In this document: one piece after another, positions 10,956-20,384 of the stretch
Layout: every line of letters starts with the position of its first letter
Numbering within the stretch: position 1 is the first letter of the stretch
From: Blastocatellia bacterium
GTDB lineage: Bacteria > Acidobacteriota > Blastocatellia > RBC074
Direction of reading: 5' to 3'
Length of the DNA: 40,348 nt
NCBI GenBank assembly: GCA_016789725.1
Contig: JAEUQN010000046.1
Span: 1-40,348, forward strand
Notes under the pieces: generated by a model
Database searches by the model: none
What the model was told of the DNA's origin: nothing
Seen by the model: only the letters and a program-made list of their open reading frames with translations
Made by a program: the position numbers and the translations under genes

Positions 10956-11606
10956 ATGGGTCAGAAAGTTCACCCTTACGGATTCAGGCTTGGATATAAT
11001 CGCGGCTGGCACTCTCGCTGGTTTGCTAAAAAAGACTTTGGCAAACTCTTGTTGGAAGACCTCAAGCTGAAGAAAGAACTCAAGAAGCGATTTGAAAGTG
11101 CGGGGGTCTCGCAGATCGAAATTGATCGTGCGGCGAATCGTTTGAAGATTATTATTTATACGTCCCGTCCTGGAATCATCATCGGACGCAAAGGCGCGGA
11201 GATTGATAAGCTCAAGCAAGAGATCAGTCGTCGCACCGGGCGCGAAGTCTTCATTAACATTCAGGAAATTCATAAACCCGAACTCAACGCGCAACTGCAA
11301 GCCGAGAAAATCGCCCAGCAGCTTGAAAAACGCGTGGCCTTCCGCCGAGCGATGCGCAAAAGCCTCGAAGAGGCAAATCGCTTCGGCGCGCAAGGTATTA
11401 AAGTGCGTGTTTCAGGGCGTTTGAATGGGGCTGAAATCGCGCGTTCCGAATGGGCCTTACAAGGCCGCTTGCCGTTGCACACCTTGCGTGCAGATGTGGA
11501 TTACGGCTTTGCAGAAGCCAACACCACGTTCGGTGTGATTGGCATTAAGGTTTGGATTTATCGCGGCGACATCATGAACGCCCGCGAAGCAATGATGAAA
11601 CGATAA
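10956..11606 (+). CDS. rpsC: 30S ribosomal protein S3
   Basis: S3 binds mRNA at the entry tunnel and contributes helicase activity. The N-terminus [18 protein letters not shown] is canonical. The KH domain GxxG loop is GRKG (77-80), and the C-terminal domain has [17 protein letters not shown]. Length 216 is typical. ACGGAG is about seven bases before the ATG. The downstream gap is a long heptad inverted repeat. Confidence 0.97.
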   Translation: MGQKVHPYGFRLGYNRGWHSRWFAKKDFGKLLLEDLKLKKELKKRFESAGVSQIEIDRAANRLKIIIYTSRPGIIIGRKGAEIDKLKQEISRRTGREVFINIQEIHKPELNAQLQAEKIAQQLEKRVAFRRAMRKSLEEANRFGAQGIKVRVSGRLNGAEIARSEWALQGRLPLHTLRADVDYGFAEANTTFGVIGIKVWIYRGDIMNAREAMMKR

Positions 11607-11609
11607 ACT

Positions 11610-11713
11610 GATTTTAGATTTTAGATTTTAGATTTTGGATTCAAGTAGAACGCACTGCCAAAATCGAGCTGCCCAAGAGGCAATCTAAAATCCAAAATCC
11701 AAAATCCAAAATC
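11610..11713. repeat. Long heptad-period inverted repeat between rpsC and rplP
   Basis: The left arm (11610-11641) is three GATTTTA units, one GATTTTG and GATT. The right arm (11682-11713) is the complement, built mainly of CCAAAAT units. About 28 of 32 positions pair across a 40-nt loop. The right arm ends five bases before the rplP ATG, with no Shine-Dalgarno in between. The clearest member of the family. Confidence 0.85.
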
Positions 11714-11718
11714 GAATT

Positions 11719-12156
11719 ATGGCAGAGTATAAAACTCCAAAAAAAGTTAAGTATCGTCGACAGCAACGTGGTCGTCGGTCTGGTGCGGCCAAACGCGGCA
11801 CAAACATCGCCTTCGGCGAATTTGCACTTAAGGCGGAAGAAGCGGCCTGGGTCACTGGAAAGCAAATTGAAGCCGGACGTATTGCTATCACGCGTCATGT
11901 CAAGCGTGGCGGCAAGCTCTGGATTCGTATTTTCCCGGATAAGCCAATTACTAAAAAACCTGCTGAAACCCGTATGGGCAAGGGGAAAGGTGCCCCTGAA
12001 GGCTGGGTTGCTGTCGTGAAACCTGGTCGCATTATTTTCGAGATGGAAGGCGTTAATCGTGAGATGGCTGTAGAAGCAATGCGATTGGCGGCAGCGAAGC
12101 TTCCGATCAAGACCAAGTTCATTTCGCGTGAAGAACAAGAAGGAGGAATGCTGTGA
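11719..12156 (+). CDS. rplP: 50S ribosomal protein L16
   Basis: L16 helps position A-site tRNA on the large subunit. The sequence runs from [17 protein letters not shown] through [15 protein letters not shown] to [20 protein letters not shown] (about 90-109), all family hallmarks. Length 145 is slightly above the usual 136-144. Its TGA overlaps the GTG start of rpmC by four bases (12153-12156), implying coupled translation. Confidence 0.96.
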   Translation: MAEYKTPKKVKYRRQQRGRRSGAAKRGTNIAFGEFALKAEEAAWVTGKQIEAGRIAITRHVKRGGKLWIRIFPDKPITKKPAETRMGKGKGAPEGWVAVVKPGRIIFEMEGVNREMAVEAMRLAAAKLPIKTKFISREEQEGGML

Positions 12157-12359
12157 AGGCCAAAATGGACGATATTCGCAAGCTCTCAACCGAAGACTTG
12201 GCTAAGCGCGAGTTGGAATTGAAGGAATCTATGTTTCGCCTTAATTTCAAAAAAGTTCTAGGCGACATTGATACGGTCGGACAGATTCGTAAAGACAAGA
12301 CAGAACTGGCGCGTGTGAAAACCATTTTGCGTGCGCGTGCGCTGGGCATTGAACAGTAA
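12153..12359 (+). CDS. rpmC: 50S ribosomal protein L29
   Basis: L29 is a small helical protein near the tunnel exit beside L23. The 68-residue sequence reads [20 protein letters not shown], then [11 protein letters not shown] and [14 protein letters not shown], matching the two-helix family. The GTG at 12153 overlaps the rplP stop and has GGAGG about eight bases upstream, so it is preferred over the ATG at 12165. Confidence 0.93.
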   Translation: MKAKMDDIRKLSTEDLAKRELELKESMFRLNFKKVLGDIDTVGQIRKDKTELARVKTILRARALGIEQ

Positions 12360-12367
12360 GAGCAATT

Positions 12368-12694
12368 ATGGAAGAAACCAATACCCCAAACGAGGCCAGC
12401 ACAAATGACATTGGCGCAGTCGCTGTGAGTTCGGCTGCTGCACGTGGGCGTCGGGCCGAAAAAATTGGCATTGTCGCCAGTGATAAAATGCAGAAAACGG
12501 TAGTCGTTCGCGTTGATCGCTTAGTGAAGCATCCGACCTACAAACGATATGTTCGTCGTCGCTCGAAGTTCATGGCGCACAATGAAATCGAAGGCGTGTC
12601 CATTGGCGATCAGGTGCGAATTGTTGAAACTCGTCCTCTGTCAGCACTGAAGCGTTGGCGTGTTGTAGAGGTTTTGCGGAAGGCAAGCAAATAG
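12368..12694 (+). CDS. rpsQ: 30S ribosomal protein S17 with N-terminal extension
   Basis: S17 is an early 30S assembly protein. The OB-fold core starts at about residue 31 ([20 protein letters not shown]) and continues to [19 protein letters not shown]. The first ~30 residues are an Ala/Thr/Asn-rich extension absent from the ~84-residue E. coli protein. The ATG at 12368 lies 8 bp after rpmC with AAGAG in front. No ATG exists nearer the core, so the extension is probably real. Confidence 0.94.
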   Translation: MEETNTPNEASTNDIGAVAVSSAAARGRRAEKIGIVASDKMQKTVVVRVDRLVKHPTYKRYVRRRSKFMAHNEIEGVSIGDQVRIVETRPLSALKRWRVVEVLRKASK

Positions 12695-12760
12695 GAGTTA
12701 GGATTGAGTGCCGGGGTTAGCGTGAGGTTTTCCCTAAATCCTGGCCTCTCGTCCTGCGTT
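12693..12760. repeat. Weak heptad-like repeat between rpsQ and rplN
   Basis: AGGAGTT, AGGATTG and GGGTTAG follow the rpsQ stop, and CCCTAAATCCTGG lies opposite. A usable Shine-Dalgarno (TTGGAGA) follows before rplN. This is a degenerate member of the 7-nt-period family. Confidence 0.45.
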
Positions 12761-12771
12761 GGAGACTAGCT

Positions 12772-13140
12772 ATGGTTCAAATGCGTTCGATTCTGGAGGT
12801 GGCAGATAACTCCGGGGCAAAAAAAATCGCAATGATTCTGCCACTCGGTGGTGGTACAGGGACGCGGGCAAGTCTTGGCGACATCATCACGGCTTCGGTC
12901 AAAGAAGCGAACCCTGATGGCACGGTCAAGAAAAAACAAGTCGTTAAAGCCGTGATTGTTCGTACGCGCAAAGAGGTCCGTCGTAAAGATGGGACCTATA
13001 TTCGCTTTGATCAAAATGCGGCGGTCATTATCAAGGCTGACGGCGAACCGGTTGGCACGCGTGTATTTGGTCCGGTGGCGCGTGAGTTGCGCGAGCGCGG
13101 TTTTATGAAGATTGTGAGCCTCGCTCCTGAAGTGATCTGA
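12772..13140 (+). CDS. rplN: 50S ribosomal protein L14
   Basis: L14 contacts h14 of 16S rRNA and is the docking site of the silencing factor RsfS. The family motifs [19 protein letters not shown] (1-19) and [27 protein letters not shown] (C-terminal) are present. Length 122 is standard. GGAG lies about eight bases before the ATG. It opens the spc part of the cluster; no separate promoter is evident. Confidence 0.97.
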   Translation: MVQMRSILEVADNSGAKKIAMILPLGGGTGTRASLGDIITASVKEANPDGTVKKKQVVKAVIVRTRKEVRRKDGTYIRFDQNAAVIIKADGEPVGTRVFGPVARELRERGFMKIVSLAPEVI

Positions 13141-13155
13141 AAAAGGCAAGCAACG

Positions 13156-13470
13156 ATGAAAATCAAAAAGAATGATCGAGTAATGGTAATTTCGGGGCGC
13201 GATAAAGGTAAAAGCGGTCGCGTTATCGAAGTCCTGAAGACGAAAAACAAAGTGATCGTCGAAGGTGTCGGTATCATCAAGAAAGCGACCCGTCCTAATC
13301 GGCAGGCTGGTATTGCAGGCGGCATTGTCGAAAAAGAAGCCCCTATTCAGGCGTCTAACGTAATGCTAATTGAACCCGGCACAGGCAAGCCAACACGCGT
13401 TGGTTATCAAGTGCTTTCGGATGGCAAGAAAGTGCGTATTTCTCGGAAAACGGGCGCAGTGATTGACTAA
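13156..13470 (+). CDS. rplX: 50S ribosomal protein L24
   Basis: L24 initiates 50S assembly. A KOW motif is seen near the start: [21 protein letters not shown], then [18 protein letters not shown] and [11 protein letters not shown]. Length 104 is typical. It starts 15 bp after rplN with AAAGG upstream, and ends 5 bp before rplE. Confidence 0.96.
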   Translation: MKIKKNDRVMVISGRDKGKSGRVIEVLKTKNKVIVEGVGIIKKATRPNRQAGIAGGIVEKEAPIQASNVMLIEPGTGKPTRVGYQVLSDGKKVRISRKTGAVID

Positions 13471-13475
13471 AAGTT

Positions 13476-14018
13476 ATGGCAGCACGATTGAAAGAAAAAT
13501 ATCTTAGCGAAATCGCTCCCGCTTTGGCGAAGGAGTTCGGTTTCAAAAATCCCATGAGTATTCCCAAGATTCAAAAGATTGTTTTGAATATGGGATTGGG
13601 AGATGCGATTCAAAACGCCAAAATCCTGGATGTCGCCGTCAATGAGCTTGCGTCCATCACAGGGCAGAAGCCGGTAGTCACAAAAGCAAAAAAATCCATT
13701 GCACAATTTAAATTGCGCGAAGGCATGAGCATTGGTGCAATGGTGACGTTGCGTGGTGACCGGATGTACGAATTTCTGGATCGCTTTATTAATGTCACCC
13801 TTCCGCGTGTGCGTGATTTTCGTGGCATTTCTGCGAAAGCTTTTGACGGACGTGGCAATTACACCGTAGGCTTGCGCGATCAATTAATTTTCCCCGAAGT
13901 GGATTTCGGGAAAGTGGATAAGGCACGCGGAATGAACGTGTGCATTGTGACAACGGCAAATACCGACGAGGAAGCGCGCTCTTTGCTGCGCCATTTTGGG
14001 ATGCCGTTTAGACAATAA
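13476..14018 (+). CDS. rplE: 50S ribosomal protein L5
   Basis: L5 binds 5S rRNA and forms part of the central protuberance. Recognisable stretches are [16 protein letters not shown] (about 29-44), [21 protein letters not shown] (about 67-87) and [17 protein letters not shown]. The C-terminal [19 protein letters not shown] is also typical. Length 180 is normal. It follows rplX by 5 bp. Confidence 0.97.
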   Translation: MAARLKEKYLSEIAPALAKEFGFKNPMSIPKIQKIVLNMGLGDAIQNAKILDVAVNELASITGQKPVVTKAKKSIAQFKLREGMSIGAMVTLRGDRMYEFLDRFINVTLPRVRDFRGISAKAFDGRGNYTVGLRDQLIFPEVDFGKVDKARGMNVCIVTTANTDEEARSLLRHFGMPFRQ

Positions 14019-14038
14019 CTATTGAGACTTGAATTGTT

Positions 14039-14224
14039 ATGGCCAAAACATCAATGCGGGTCAAGGCGAGCAGCCGACCGAAATTCAAAGTGCGCGGGTA
14101 TAATCGCTGCCAACGCTGTGGGCGACCACGTGCGTATATTCGTAAGTTTTCAATTTGCCGTATTTGCTTCCGCCAGCTTGCGCTCGAAGGGGAAATCCCG
14201 GGCGTTAAGAAATCAAGTTGGTAA
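14039..14224 (+). CDS. rpsN: 30S ribosomal protein S14, zinc-binding type Z
   Basis: This 61-residue S14 is the short zinc-ribbon form with Cys24, Cys27, Cys40 and Cys43 (CQRC and CRIC). It packs in the 30S head near S3 and S10. Together with the Cys-containing S4 and L36 here, it indicates zinc-dependent ribosomal proteins at this locus; whether a zinc-free paralogue exists elsewhere is unknown. No Shine-Dalgarno is obvious before the ATG. Confidence 0.95.
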   Translation: MAKTSMRVKASSRPKFKVRGYNRCQRCGRPRAYIRKFSICRICFRQLALEGEIPGVKKSSW

Positions 14225-14227
14225 TTA

Positions 14228-14281
14228 TTGTGAGTTGTGAACGTGTCAGGGGAATAAGCCGCTGACAAACCCACAACAAAA
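14228..14281. repeat. Heptad-period inverted repeat between rpsN and rpsH
   Basis: TTGTGAG, TTGTGAA and CGTGTCA (14228-14248) face CTGACAAACCCACAACAAAA (14262-14281). The arms pair with small gaps. Here a strong GGAGG follows directly, so rpsH keeps a normal ribosome-binding site. Confidence 0.65.
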
Positions 14282-14293
14282 TTGGAGGAACGA

Positions 14294-14686
14294 ATGACTG
14301 ATCCGATTGCAGATTTGTTGACCCGGATTCGCAATGCGATTGCCGCTCAACATCCCAAAGTTGATGTCCCTCACTCGCGTTTGAAAACAGAGATTGCGCG
14401 TATTTTGAAAGAAGAAGGTTACATCACAAATTACACTGTTAAGACCGACGACCATCTAAAGACACTGCGCATCTTCTTGCGTTATGGTACGGATGGCGAA
14501 AGCGCAATTTCACATATTCAGCGCGTCTCTCGCCCTAGCCGTCGCGTGTATACCCCAAGCAAGCAGGTGCCGAAAATTCTTGGCGGGCTGGGCATTAATA
14601 TCCTAAGTACTTCGCAAGGCGTAATGACTGGCAAGTCTGCACGCAAAGCCAATATCGGTGGCGAAGTGCTATGCAATGTATATTAG
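14294..14686 (+). CDS. rpsH: 30S ribosomal protein S8
   Basis: S8 binds the central domain of 16S rRNA and in E. coli represses the spc operon. The 130-residue protein starts [15 protein letters not shown] and ends [25 protein letters not shown]. The ATG at 14294 has GGAGG five bases upstream; a frame-open TTG at 14282 lies ahead of that site and is rejected. An S8-binding mRNA element was not identified. Confidence 0.96.
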   Translation: MTDPIADLLTRIRNAIAAQHPKVDVPHSRLKTEIARILKEEGYITNYTVKTDDHLKTLRIFLRYGTDGESAISHIQRVSRPSRRVYTPSKQVPKILGGLGINILSTSQGVMTGKSARKANIGGEVLCNVY

Positions 14687-14729
14687 TTGTTGTTGACTGG
14701 CATTGCGGTCACACTGACAACTGACAACC
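14687..14729. repeat. Heptad-period repeat between rpsH and rplF
   Basis: ACTGACA occurs twice in tandem (14713-14726), facing TTGTTGACTGGC at the rpsH end. The repeat ends 13 bases before the rplF ATG, and no Shine-Dalgarno is seen in between. Confidence 0.55.
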
Positions 14730-14742
14730 AAAAGTTAAAGTT

Positions 14743-15297
14743 ATGTCGCGTGTAGGAAAAAAGACGATCACAGTTCCTAAAGATGTTAAGGTCAGCATTA
14801 CTGAAACCGCTTTAGAGGTTCAGGGGCCAAAAGGAAAGTTGACCACACCGATTCCAGCAGGAGTCACTTTTAAGATTGAGGAAAGCAGCCTCGTTGCTGA
14901 GCGCCAAGGTGATGAACATGCCGCATTGCATGGATTAGCTCGTGCGTTAGCACAAAATGCGGTGACCGGGGTGACGACTGGTTTCACCCAGGACATGGAC
15001 ATCGTTGGTGTTGGTTACAAGGCTGAATTGAAGGGGAAGTCTATCGTCTTCGCCTTAGGTTATTCGCATCCGATTGAGTTTAATTTGCCGGAAGGCATTT
15101 CGGCGAAGATTGAAAAGGTGCAGAAGCAGATTACTCAATATCAAACAACGATCACGTTATCTGGTATTGACAAGCAATTGTTAGGGCAAACGGCGGCAAA
15201 CATGCACAATCTACGCGTTCCCGATGCGTATAAAGGCAAAGGCGTCCGGTACGCCAACCGCACGCTCAAGCTCAAACCGGGTAAGACAGGTAAATAG
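14743..15297 (+). CDS. rplF: 50S ribosomal protein L6
   Basis: L6 sits near the GTPase-associated centre. The start [17 protein letters not shown] and the C-terminal [21 protein letters not shown] are canonical; [23 protein letters not shown] (about 87-109) marks the second alpha/beta repeat. Length 184 is normal. It follows rpsH as expected. Confidence 0.97.
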   Translation: MSRVGKKTITVPKDVKVSITETALEVQGPKGKLTTPIPAGVTFKIEESSLVAERQGDEHAALHGLARALAQNAVTGVTTGFTQDMDIVGVGYKAELKGKSIVFALGYSHPIEFNLPEGISAKIEKVQKQITQYQTTITLSGIDKQLLGQTAANMHNLRVPDAYKGKGVRYANRTLKLKPGKTGK

Positions 15298-15312
15298 ACA
15301 AGTTAAGACTTT

Positions 15313-15360
15313 GAAAGATGAAATGTGGTTATTCTTTGAAAGGCCACTGAGCCATCTTTC
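15313..15360 (+). repeat. Hairpin between rplF and rplR
   Basis: GAAAGATG (15313-15320) pairs with CATCTTTC (15353-15360), and inside it GTGG (15325-15328) pairs with CCAC (15344-15347). The stem lies 16 bases before the rplR ATG and could influence its translation. Confidence 0.5.
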
Positions 15361-15376
15361 GCATAACGGTTACGCT

Positions 15377-15736
15377 ATGGCAAAACGTTCAAGACAAGAT
15401 ATTCGACGCGCGATTCACACGCGCATTCGCAGGAAAGTTCGTGGCACCGGGCAGCGTCCACGCTTGGCCGTGTTTCGTAGTGTCAAGCACATTTATGTAC
15501 AGGTGATTGATGATGAGCAAGGTGTGACGTTGTGCGCAGCTTCCTCGGCTGAGAAAAGCCCGGGTGCAAACCCCGGCGGAAATGTCGCGGCAGCAGAAAC
15601 CATTGGCAAATTGATCGCGGAGCGTGCAAAAGAGAAAGGCATCAACCACGTCGTGTTTGATCGCGGGGGTTATATCTACCACGGTCGTATCAAATCATTA
15701 GCCGACGCCGCGCGCGAAGCGGGCTTAGAGTTCTAG
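15377..15736 (+). CDS. rplR: 50S ribosomal protein L18
   Basis: L18 carries 5S rRNA into the large subunit with L5. The 119-residue protein runs from [18 protein letters not shown] through [20 protein letters not shown] to [20 protein letters not shown]. The frame is open from 15224, inside rplF, but the ATG at 15377 matches the family start. It precedes rpsE by 14 bp. Confidence 0.96.
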   Translation: MAKRSRQDIRRAIHTRIRRKVRGTGQRPRLAVFRSVKHIYVQVIDDEQGVTLCAASSAEKSPGANPGGNVAAAETIGKLIAERAKEKGINHVVFDRGGYIYHGRIKSLADAAREAGLEF

Positions 15737-15750
15737 GGAGCATTCGTTTT

Positions 15751-16245
15751 ATGGAAAAAATCTCAGCAGATGGGCTGGATTTAAAAGAGCAGGTGATCTC
15801 GATTAACCGCGTCACTAAGGTCGTCAAGGGCGGCAAGAATATGTCATTCGCCGCACTGGTTGTGATTGGCGATCAAAATGGTGTGGTTGGTTTCGGCACC
15901 GGCAAGGCGAAGGAAGTGCCACAAGCGATTCGCAAAGGTATCGAAGCCGCTAAGCAGAATTTGTGCCGGGTGCCACTGAAAGGCACGACATTGCCTCATC
16001 CGATTGTCGGCAACTTTGGCGCAGGCAAAGTTATGCTCAAGCCTGCGGCTGAAGGAACAGGCGTCATCGCCGGAGGTGCTGTTCGTGCTGTTATGAATGC
16101 GGTTGGTGTGCGTGACGTGCTGACGAAATGTATCGGATCCAATAACGCACACAATGTTATTCGTGCGACATTTGATGGGTTACTGAATCTTCGTAGCCCC
16201 GAAGAAGTGGCACGGTTGCGAGGCCGCACTGTGGAGGAATTGTAA
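15751..16245 (+). CDS. rpsE: 30S ribosomal protein S5
   Basis: S5 helps set decoding accuracy and mRNA unwinding. The double-stranded-RNA-binding part is seen as [20 protein letters not shown] (about 29-48), then [18 protein letters not shown], and the C-terminal domain has [17 protein letters not shown]. Length 164 is normal. A GGGAG precedes the ATG by about nine bases. Confidence 0.97.
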   Translation: MEKISADGLDLKEQVISINRVTKVVKGGKNMSFAALVVIGDQNGVVGFGTGKAKEVPQAIRKGIEAAKQNLCRVPLKGTTLPHPIVGNFGAGKVMLKPAAEGTGVIAGGAVRAVMNAVGVRDVLTKCIGSNNAHNVIRATFDGLLNLRSPEEVARLRGRTVEEL

Positions 16246-16248
16246 GTT

Positions 16249-16437
16249 ATGACGGACGGCGCAAAAATCAAAGTTCAGTATTATCGCAGTGCGATTTGCA
16301 CTCCTGAAAAGCATAAAGTTATTGTTCGCAGTCTGGGCTTTACCAAGCTTAATCAAATCGTTGAGCGGCCTGATACGCCCGACATTCGAGGCATGGTGAC
16401 GAAAGTCCCGCACTTGCTGCGAATTTTGGAATCATAG
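16249..16437 (+). CDS. rpmD: 50S ribosomal protein L30
   Basis: L30 is a small 50S protein of the spc block. The 62-residue sequence has [17 protein letters not shown] followed by [21 protein letters not shown], matching the family LGL...N..V...D motif. It starts 3 bp after rpsE, with GGAGG inside the rpsE end (about 13 bases upstream). Confidence 0.93.
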   Translation: MTDGAKIKVQYYRSAICTPEKHKVIVRSLGFTKLNQIVERPDTPDIRGMVTKVPHLLRILES

Positions 16438-16446
16438 AATTTTGAG

Positions 16447-16485
16447 AATTTGATCTCAAATCTCGAACTTCAAATCTGAGATTGA
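16447..16485. repeat. Heptad-period repeat between rpmD and rplO
   Basis: GAATTTGA faces CTCAAAT, TCGAACT and TCAAATC units; on the complement these read GATTTGA-AGTTCGA-GATTTGA. The repeat ends about four bases before the rplO ATG, and no Shine-Dalgarno is visible. Confidence 0.65.
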
Positions 16486-16489
16486 ATGT

Positions 16490-16963
16490 ATGGCACTTGG
16501 CTTAAATAACATCAAAGCTCCTGAAGGCGCGACGCACAAAAAGAAGCGCGTTGGTCGCGGTCCCGGCTCTGGTTTAGGGAAAACGTCAGGGCGTGGTAAC
16601 AAAGGACAAAAATCTCGTTCGGGTTATAGTCAGAAGCGCGGATTTGAGGGCGGTCAGATGCCCTTGCATCGCCGCTTGCCGAAACGCGGATTTACGAATA
16701 TCTTCAAGAAAGATTGGGCAGAGGTTAATGTTGCGGATCTGGATCGCTTTGAAGGTGATGTAACTCCAGAGACCTTGGTTGCAGCTGGCTTAGTCCGCAA
16801 GTCCAAACAGGGAGCGGTTGCCATTTTAGGGCAAGGTGAGATCACAAAAGGATTGACGGTTAAAGCTCATCGCTTTACTGCCGGGGCACAACAAAAGATC
16901 GAAGCTGCTGGTGGCAAAACTGAGCTTATTGCTAAAGTCTCCACTGAATCGGCTGGCTGCTAA
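16490..16963 (+). CDS. rplO: 50S ribosomal protein L15
   Basis: L15 is a late-assembly 50S protein. The Gly/Arg/Lys-rich N-terminus [20 protein letters not shown] (18-37) and [20 protein letters not shown] are diagnostic; the globular C-terminal part has [15 protein letters not shown]. Length 157 is slightly longer than in E. coli. It precedes secY. Confidence 0.96.
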   Translation: MALGLNNIKAPEGATHKKKRVGRGPGSGLGKTSGRGNKGQKSRSGYSQKRGFEGGQMPLHRRLPKRGFTNIFKKDWAEVNVADLDRFEGDVTPETLVAAGLVRKSKQGAVAILGQGEITKGLTVKAHRFTAGAQQKIEAAGGKTELIAKVSTESAGC

Positions 16964-17016
16964 ACAATCGCTTACCTCTCAGATAAAAGGTGCCCTGAGA
17001 AAGTTGGCAAGAACGT

Positions 17017-18426
17017 ATGTTTGAATCTTTCATCAATGCAATTCGCAATCTTTGGCAAGTGCCAGAATTGCGCAAACGCGTGATTTTTACGCTGTTGATG
17101 TTGGTCGTCTATCGAGCGGGAATTCATATTCCGGTTCCTGGCATTGACCAAGAAACACTCAAAACAATTTGGGGCGACGCAGCGAATACTTTATTTGGCG
17201 TTCTTGATTTATTTTCTGGTGGTAATCTGCGCCGGATTTCGATTTTTGCGCTTGGAATCATGCCGTACATCACGTCGTCAATTATTTTCCAACTGATGAC
17301 GTCTGTTTATCCGGCGCTGAAGAAGATTCAAGAAGAAGGTGAGTTAGGGCGTCGCAAGATTACGCAATATACGCGTTACTTGACAGTTGCCCTCTGTCTG
17401 GTGCAGGGAACTGCAATTATCTTGTGGTTGAATCGGCAACCAGGTTTGGTGAGTTTTAGTAATAAATGGGGTTTTGTGATTTTGGGTGTCCTGACTTTAA
17501 CAGCAGGCACGATGTTCATCATGTGGATTGGTGAGCAAATAACTGAGCGCGGCATCGGGAATGGTATTAGCTTACTGATTTTCGCTGGTATCATTGTCAA
17601 TTTGCCGAATGCCATTACGCAATTATATGAGAGGATCAAAGACCCCAGCTCGGCGCTATTTGTTATTATTCTCGTGATCGTTATGGTTTTGGTCACATCT
17701 GGTGTGGTCTTTGTTGAGCGAGGGTTGCGTAAGATTCCAACTAATCATGCCCGCCGCATGGTTGGGCGTCAGATGATTCAAGGACAAGCTTCGCACATCC
17801 CGCTCAAGGTTAATATTGCAGGCGTGATCCCTGTCATATTTGCCTCTTCGATTCTTGCTATTCCACAAACGATTGCGACATTGAGTTCTTGGCAGCCTTT
17901 GCAACGGTTGCAAAATTTATTTAGCGGCGGGCATCCGTTATACGAATTGCTATTTGTTGCAGGCATCATTTTCTTCTGCTTCTTCTATGTCTCAATAGTT
18001 TTCAATGCGGATGAGGTTGCTGAGAATTTGCGTAAGCAAGGTGCGTTTATTCCAGGTATTCGACCAGGTAAACGTACGGGAGATTACCTCAACGGAATCC
18101 TAACCCGTCTAACAACTGTTGGGGCAATTTATCTGGTGGTTGTGTGTTTGATCCCTCAGATCATGATTAGCGGTTTCCGATTTCAAGCGTTGCCATTTGT
18201 TGGTGAATGGCTTTACAACGTAATAAATGGAATTCCGGGTCTTGGATGGTTACTCACAGGACTTGGCGTTTCGTTTTATTTTGGTGGTACGAGTTTATTG
18301 ATTGCTGTTGGTGTCGCCATGGACACCGTTGCCCAGGTTGAATCACAGCTAGTGATGCGTCACTATGACGGTTTTCTAGGGCCACGAGGTACGCGGCTAA
18401 AAGGCCGTCGCGTAAATAACAGCTAA
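17017..18426 (+). CDS. secY: Preprotein translocase subunit SecY
   Basis: SecY is the protein-conducting channel of the inner membrane, working with SecE, SecG and SecA. The 469-residue protein shows about ten hydrophobic segments; TM1 begins near residue 22. [19 protein letters not shown] (about 66-84) covers the plug and TM2 start, [14 protein letters not shown] lies near residue 178, and the C-terminal loop has YYDGFLG-like [18 protein letters not shown]. An insertion relative to E. coli (443 residues) gives the extra length. Placement after rplO is standard. Confidence 0.97.
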   Translation: MFESFINAIRNLWQVPELRKRVIFTLLMLVVYRAGIHIPVPGIDQETLKTIWGDAANTLFGVLDLFSGGNLRRISIFALGIMPYITSSIIFQLMTSVYPALKKIQEEGELGRRKITQYTRYLTVALCLVQGTAIILWLNRQPGLVSFSNKWGFVILGVLTLTAGTMFIMWIGEQITERGIGNGISLLIFAGIIVNLPNAITQLYERIKDPSSALFVIILVIVMVLVTSGVVFVERGLRKIPTNHARRMVGRQMIQGQASHIPLKVNIAGVIPVIFASSILAIPQTIATLSSWQPLQRLQNLFSGGHPLYELLFVAGIIFFCFFYVSIVFNADEVAENLRKQGAFIPGIRPGKRTGDYLNGILTRLTTVGAIYLVVVCLIPQIMISGFRFQALPFVGEWLYNVINGIPGLGWLLTGLGVSFYFGGTSLLIAVGVAMDTVAQVESQLVMRHYDGFLGPRGTRLKGRRVNNS

Positions 18427-18450
18427 AGCCTAGTCTAATGAGGACGCCTC

Positions 18451-19101
18451 ATGATTGATAAAATCGTGGTAATGATCGGGCCTCCTGGTGCGGGTAAGGG
18501 AACGCAAGCTCGCCAGCTCGCGGAACACTATCACATTCCGCAAATTTCGACTGGCGACATTTTGCGGGAAATGGCTCGACTGGAAACCAAGCTGGGGTTA
18601 GAACTCAAGACAATCATGGCTTCAGGTGAGTTGGTGAGTGATGAAGTACTGGCAAGTGTTATTCAAACACGTACTACGCAGCCGGATTGCATCGGTGGAT
18701 ATATTTTAGATGGTTATCCCCGTACCCCGTCACAGGCACGTACCTTGGAAAAATTAGCACGCGGACAGGGAAAAGACGTTCGCTTGGTAAGTGTCGAGAT
18801 TTCGCGTGATGCCTTGATGAGGCGGCTGACTGGGCGGCGAACTTGTTCAAAATGTGGTGAGATTTACAATATCTACTTTCGCCCTACTCGGCAAGAAGGT
18901 CAGTGCGATCTTTGTAGTGGAGAATTAACACATCGTGCTGATGACAAAGAAGAAACGGTCGGTACTCGATTAACCGCCTATGAGCAGAAAACCGCGCCCC
19001 TTATCCAATATTTTCGAGAAATAGGACGCTTAGTAGGGGTAAACGGTGAGCGACCTGTAGCGGAAGTTTTTACAGAAATTTGTGCCGCACTCGAAAATTG
19101 A
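18451..19101 (+). CDS. adk: Adenylate kinase with zinc-binding LID
   Basis: Adenylate kinase interconverts ATP, AMP and ADP. The P-loop is GPPGAGKGT (10-18), STGDILRE (33-40) lies in the AMP-binding region and LDGYPRT (86-92) is the AMP-contact motif. The LID carries Cys132, Cys135, Cys152 and Cys155, the zinc-bearing form common outside enterobacteria. Length 216 is normal. The secY-adk-map-infA order is the classical arrangement. Confidence 0.97.
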   Translation: MIDKIVVMIGPPGAGKGTQARQLAEHYHIPQISTGDILREMARLETKLGLELKTIMASGELVSDEVLASVIQTRTTQPDCIGGYILDGYPRTPSQARTLEKLARGQGKDVRLVSVEISRDALMRRLTGRRTCSKCGEIYNIYFRPTRQEGQCDLCSGELTHRADDKEETVGTRLTAYEQKTAPLIQYFREIGRLVGVNGERPVAEVFTEICAALEN

Positions 19102-19133
19102 GTTTATAAAACTTTAGCACTTGTAAGATTCGG

Positions 19134-19901
19134 ATGGTAATTCGCAAATCCCGTAGTGAAATTCAACGCATGAGAGCTGCTGGGCTAATTGTTGCCCAGA
19201 CGTTGAGCGCACTGCGAAAAATGACCGAGCCCGGTATTTCGACGAAAGAGTTAGACGCCTTTGCTGAAAGCAACATTCGCAAAGCAGGTGCCTATCCGAC
19301 TTTTAAAGGATATCGTGGTTTCCCGGCTTCAATTTGTGCCTCAGTCAATGACGAAGTTGTTCATGGCATTCCCTCCAATCGAAAATTGCAAGAAGGGGAC
19401 ATCATCAAGATTGATTGTGGGGCAACGCTTAACGGCTATGTTGGAGATGCGGCTATCAGCGTTGGTGTTGGGCGGGTTTCAGAAGAGGTCGAACATTTGA
19501 TGCAGGCGACTCAAGATTCTTTATTCAAAGCCATGGAAAAAATGGTAGATGGGAATCGGTTGCATGATGTTTCTTTTGCGGTGCAGGAATACTGTGAAGC
19601 AAGAGGGTATTCGATAGTTCGGGAGTATTGTGGGCATGGTATTGGACAGCGCATGCATGAAGACCCTCAAGTCCCCAACTATGGTCAACCTGGAACTGGA
19701 AAACGATTACAGGTTGGTTGGGTATTAGCGGTAGAGCCAATGGTGAATTTGGGCGGACATCACGTCAAAACATTGAATGACAAATGGACCGTTGTCACAC
19801 TGGATGGCAAACCCTCTTCTCATTTTGAACACACCATTGCGGTGACAGAAGATGGTCCTACAGTTTTGACCGCCTTGGATGACGGCTCAATTCGATTATA
19901 G
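19134..19901 (+). CDS. map: Methionine aminopeptidase type I
   Basis: This enzyme removes the initiator Met from new proteins. The five metal ligands are all visible: Asp94, Asp105, His168, Glu201 and Glu232, along with substrate His77 in VVHGIP. Length 255 fits the short type Ia form without a zinc-finger extension. It starts 32 bp after adk without a clear Shine-Dalgarno. Confidence 0.97.
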   Translation: MVIRKSRSEIQRMRAAGLIVAQTLSALRKMTEPGISTKELDAFAESNIRKAGAYPTFKGYRGFPASICASVNDEVVHGIPSNRKLQEGDIIKIDCGATLNGYVGDAAISVGVGRVSEEVEHLMQATQDSLFKAMEKMVDGNRLHDVSFAVQEYCEARGYSIVREYCGHGIGQRMHEDPQVPNYGQPGTGKRLQVGWVLAVEPMVNLGGHHVKTLNDKWTVVTLDGKPSSHFEHTIAVTEDGPTVLTALDDGSIRL

Positions 19902-19904
19902 CTC

Positions 19905-19942
19905 GATTTTTGCAGGGAGGGCATTCTCGCCTTGCAAAAATC
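19905..19942. repeat. Inverted repeat between map and infA, overlapping the promoter -35 box
   Basis: GATTTTTGCA (19905-19914) pairs with TGCAAAAATC (19933-19942); a GGC/GCC pair extends the stem inside. It could terminate map transcripts or act as an operator because it covers the -35 hexamer of the following promoter. Confidence 0.6.
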
Positions 19943-19959
19943 ATTTTCGCGCATATAAT
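19932..19959 (+). promoter_or_regulatory. Internal sigma70-type promoter for infA-rpmJ-rpsMKD-rpoA-rplQ
   Basis: TTGCAA (19932-19937), a 16-bp spacer and a perfect TATAAT (19954-19959) lie 68 bp before the infA ATG. The hexamers match consensus at 4/6 and 6/6. This would let the alpha block be expressed apart from the long upstream message. Confidence 0.75.
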
Positions 19960-20026
19960 CCCAAGTTTGCGTTTTTGCCTGTGGAATTATAGTCGTAAAC
20001 AGGCCGCAAAAGTTGATTTGGAAGCT

Positions 20027-20245
20027 ATGTCAAAAGAAGATGCAATTGAAGTTCAAGCTACCGTGCTAGAAACATTGCCGAATGCAATGTTCAAGGTCGC
20101 GCTTGAAAATAAGCATCAGGTCTTAGCTCATATTTCTGGCCGAATGCGGAAAAATTTTATCAAAATTTTGCCAGGCGATAAGGTTCTCGTTGAGCTTTCA
20201 CCCTACGATTTGACGCGTGGGCGCATCGTGTATCGCTTTAAGTAA
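20027..20245 (+). CDS. infA: Translation initiation factor IF-1
   Basis: IF-1 occupies the A site during initiation. The 72-residue OB-fold protein reads [20 protein letters not shown], then [19 protein letters not shown] and [16 protein letters not shown], all canonical. The frame is open from 19910, but that stretch contains the promoter and repeat; the ATG at 20027 matches the family. It is the first gene after the internal promoter. Confidence 0.96.
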   Translation: MSKEDAIEVQATVLETLPNAMFKVALENKHQVLAHISGRMRKNFIKILPGDKVLVELSPYDLTRGRIVYRFK

Positions 20246-20258
20246 AGAGAGTTTCAAT

Positions 20259-20372
20259 ATGAAAGTTAGAGCATCAGTCAAAAAAATGTGTGACAAATGC
20301 AAAATCATTCATCGGCACGGTGTCGTTCGTGTCATTTGTGAAAACCCGAAGCATAAGCAACGTCAGGGATAA
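20259..20372 (+). CDS. rpmJ: 50S ribosomal protein L36, zinc-binding form
   Basis: This 37-residue protein begins [15 protein letters not shown] and ends NPKHKQRQG. The zinc ligands Cys11, Cys14, Cys27 and His32 are present (the C+ form). It lies 13 bp after infA and 12 bp before rpsM, the usual position. It was read directly from the sequence because it is below common ORF length cut-offs. Confidence 0.95.
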   Translation: MKVRASVKKMCDKCKIIHRHGVVRVICENPKHKQRQG

Positions 20373-20384
20373 CGGAGATTTTTC

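Noticed and set aside
19910..20026. Extended IF-1 start
   Set aside because: The extension covers a promoter and an inverted repeat, and IF-1 proteins are about 72 residues.
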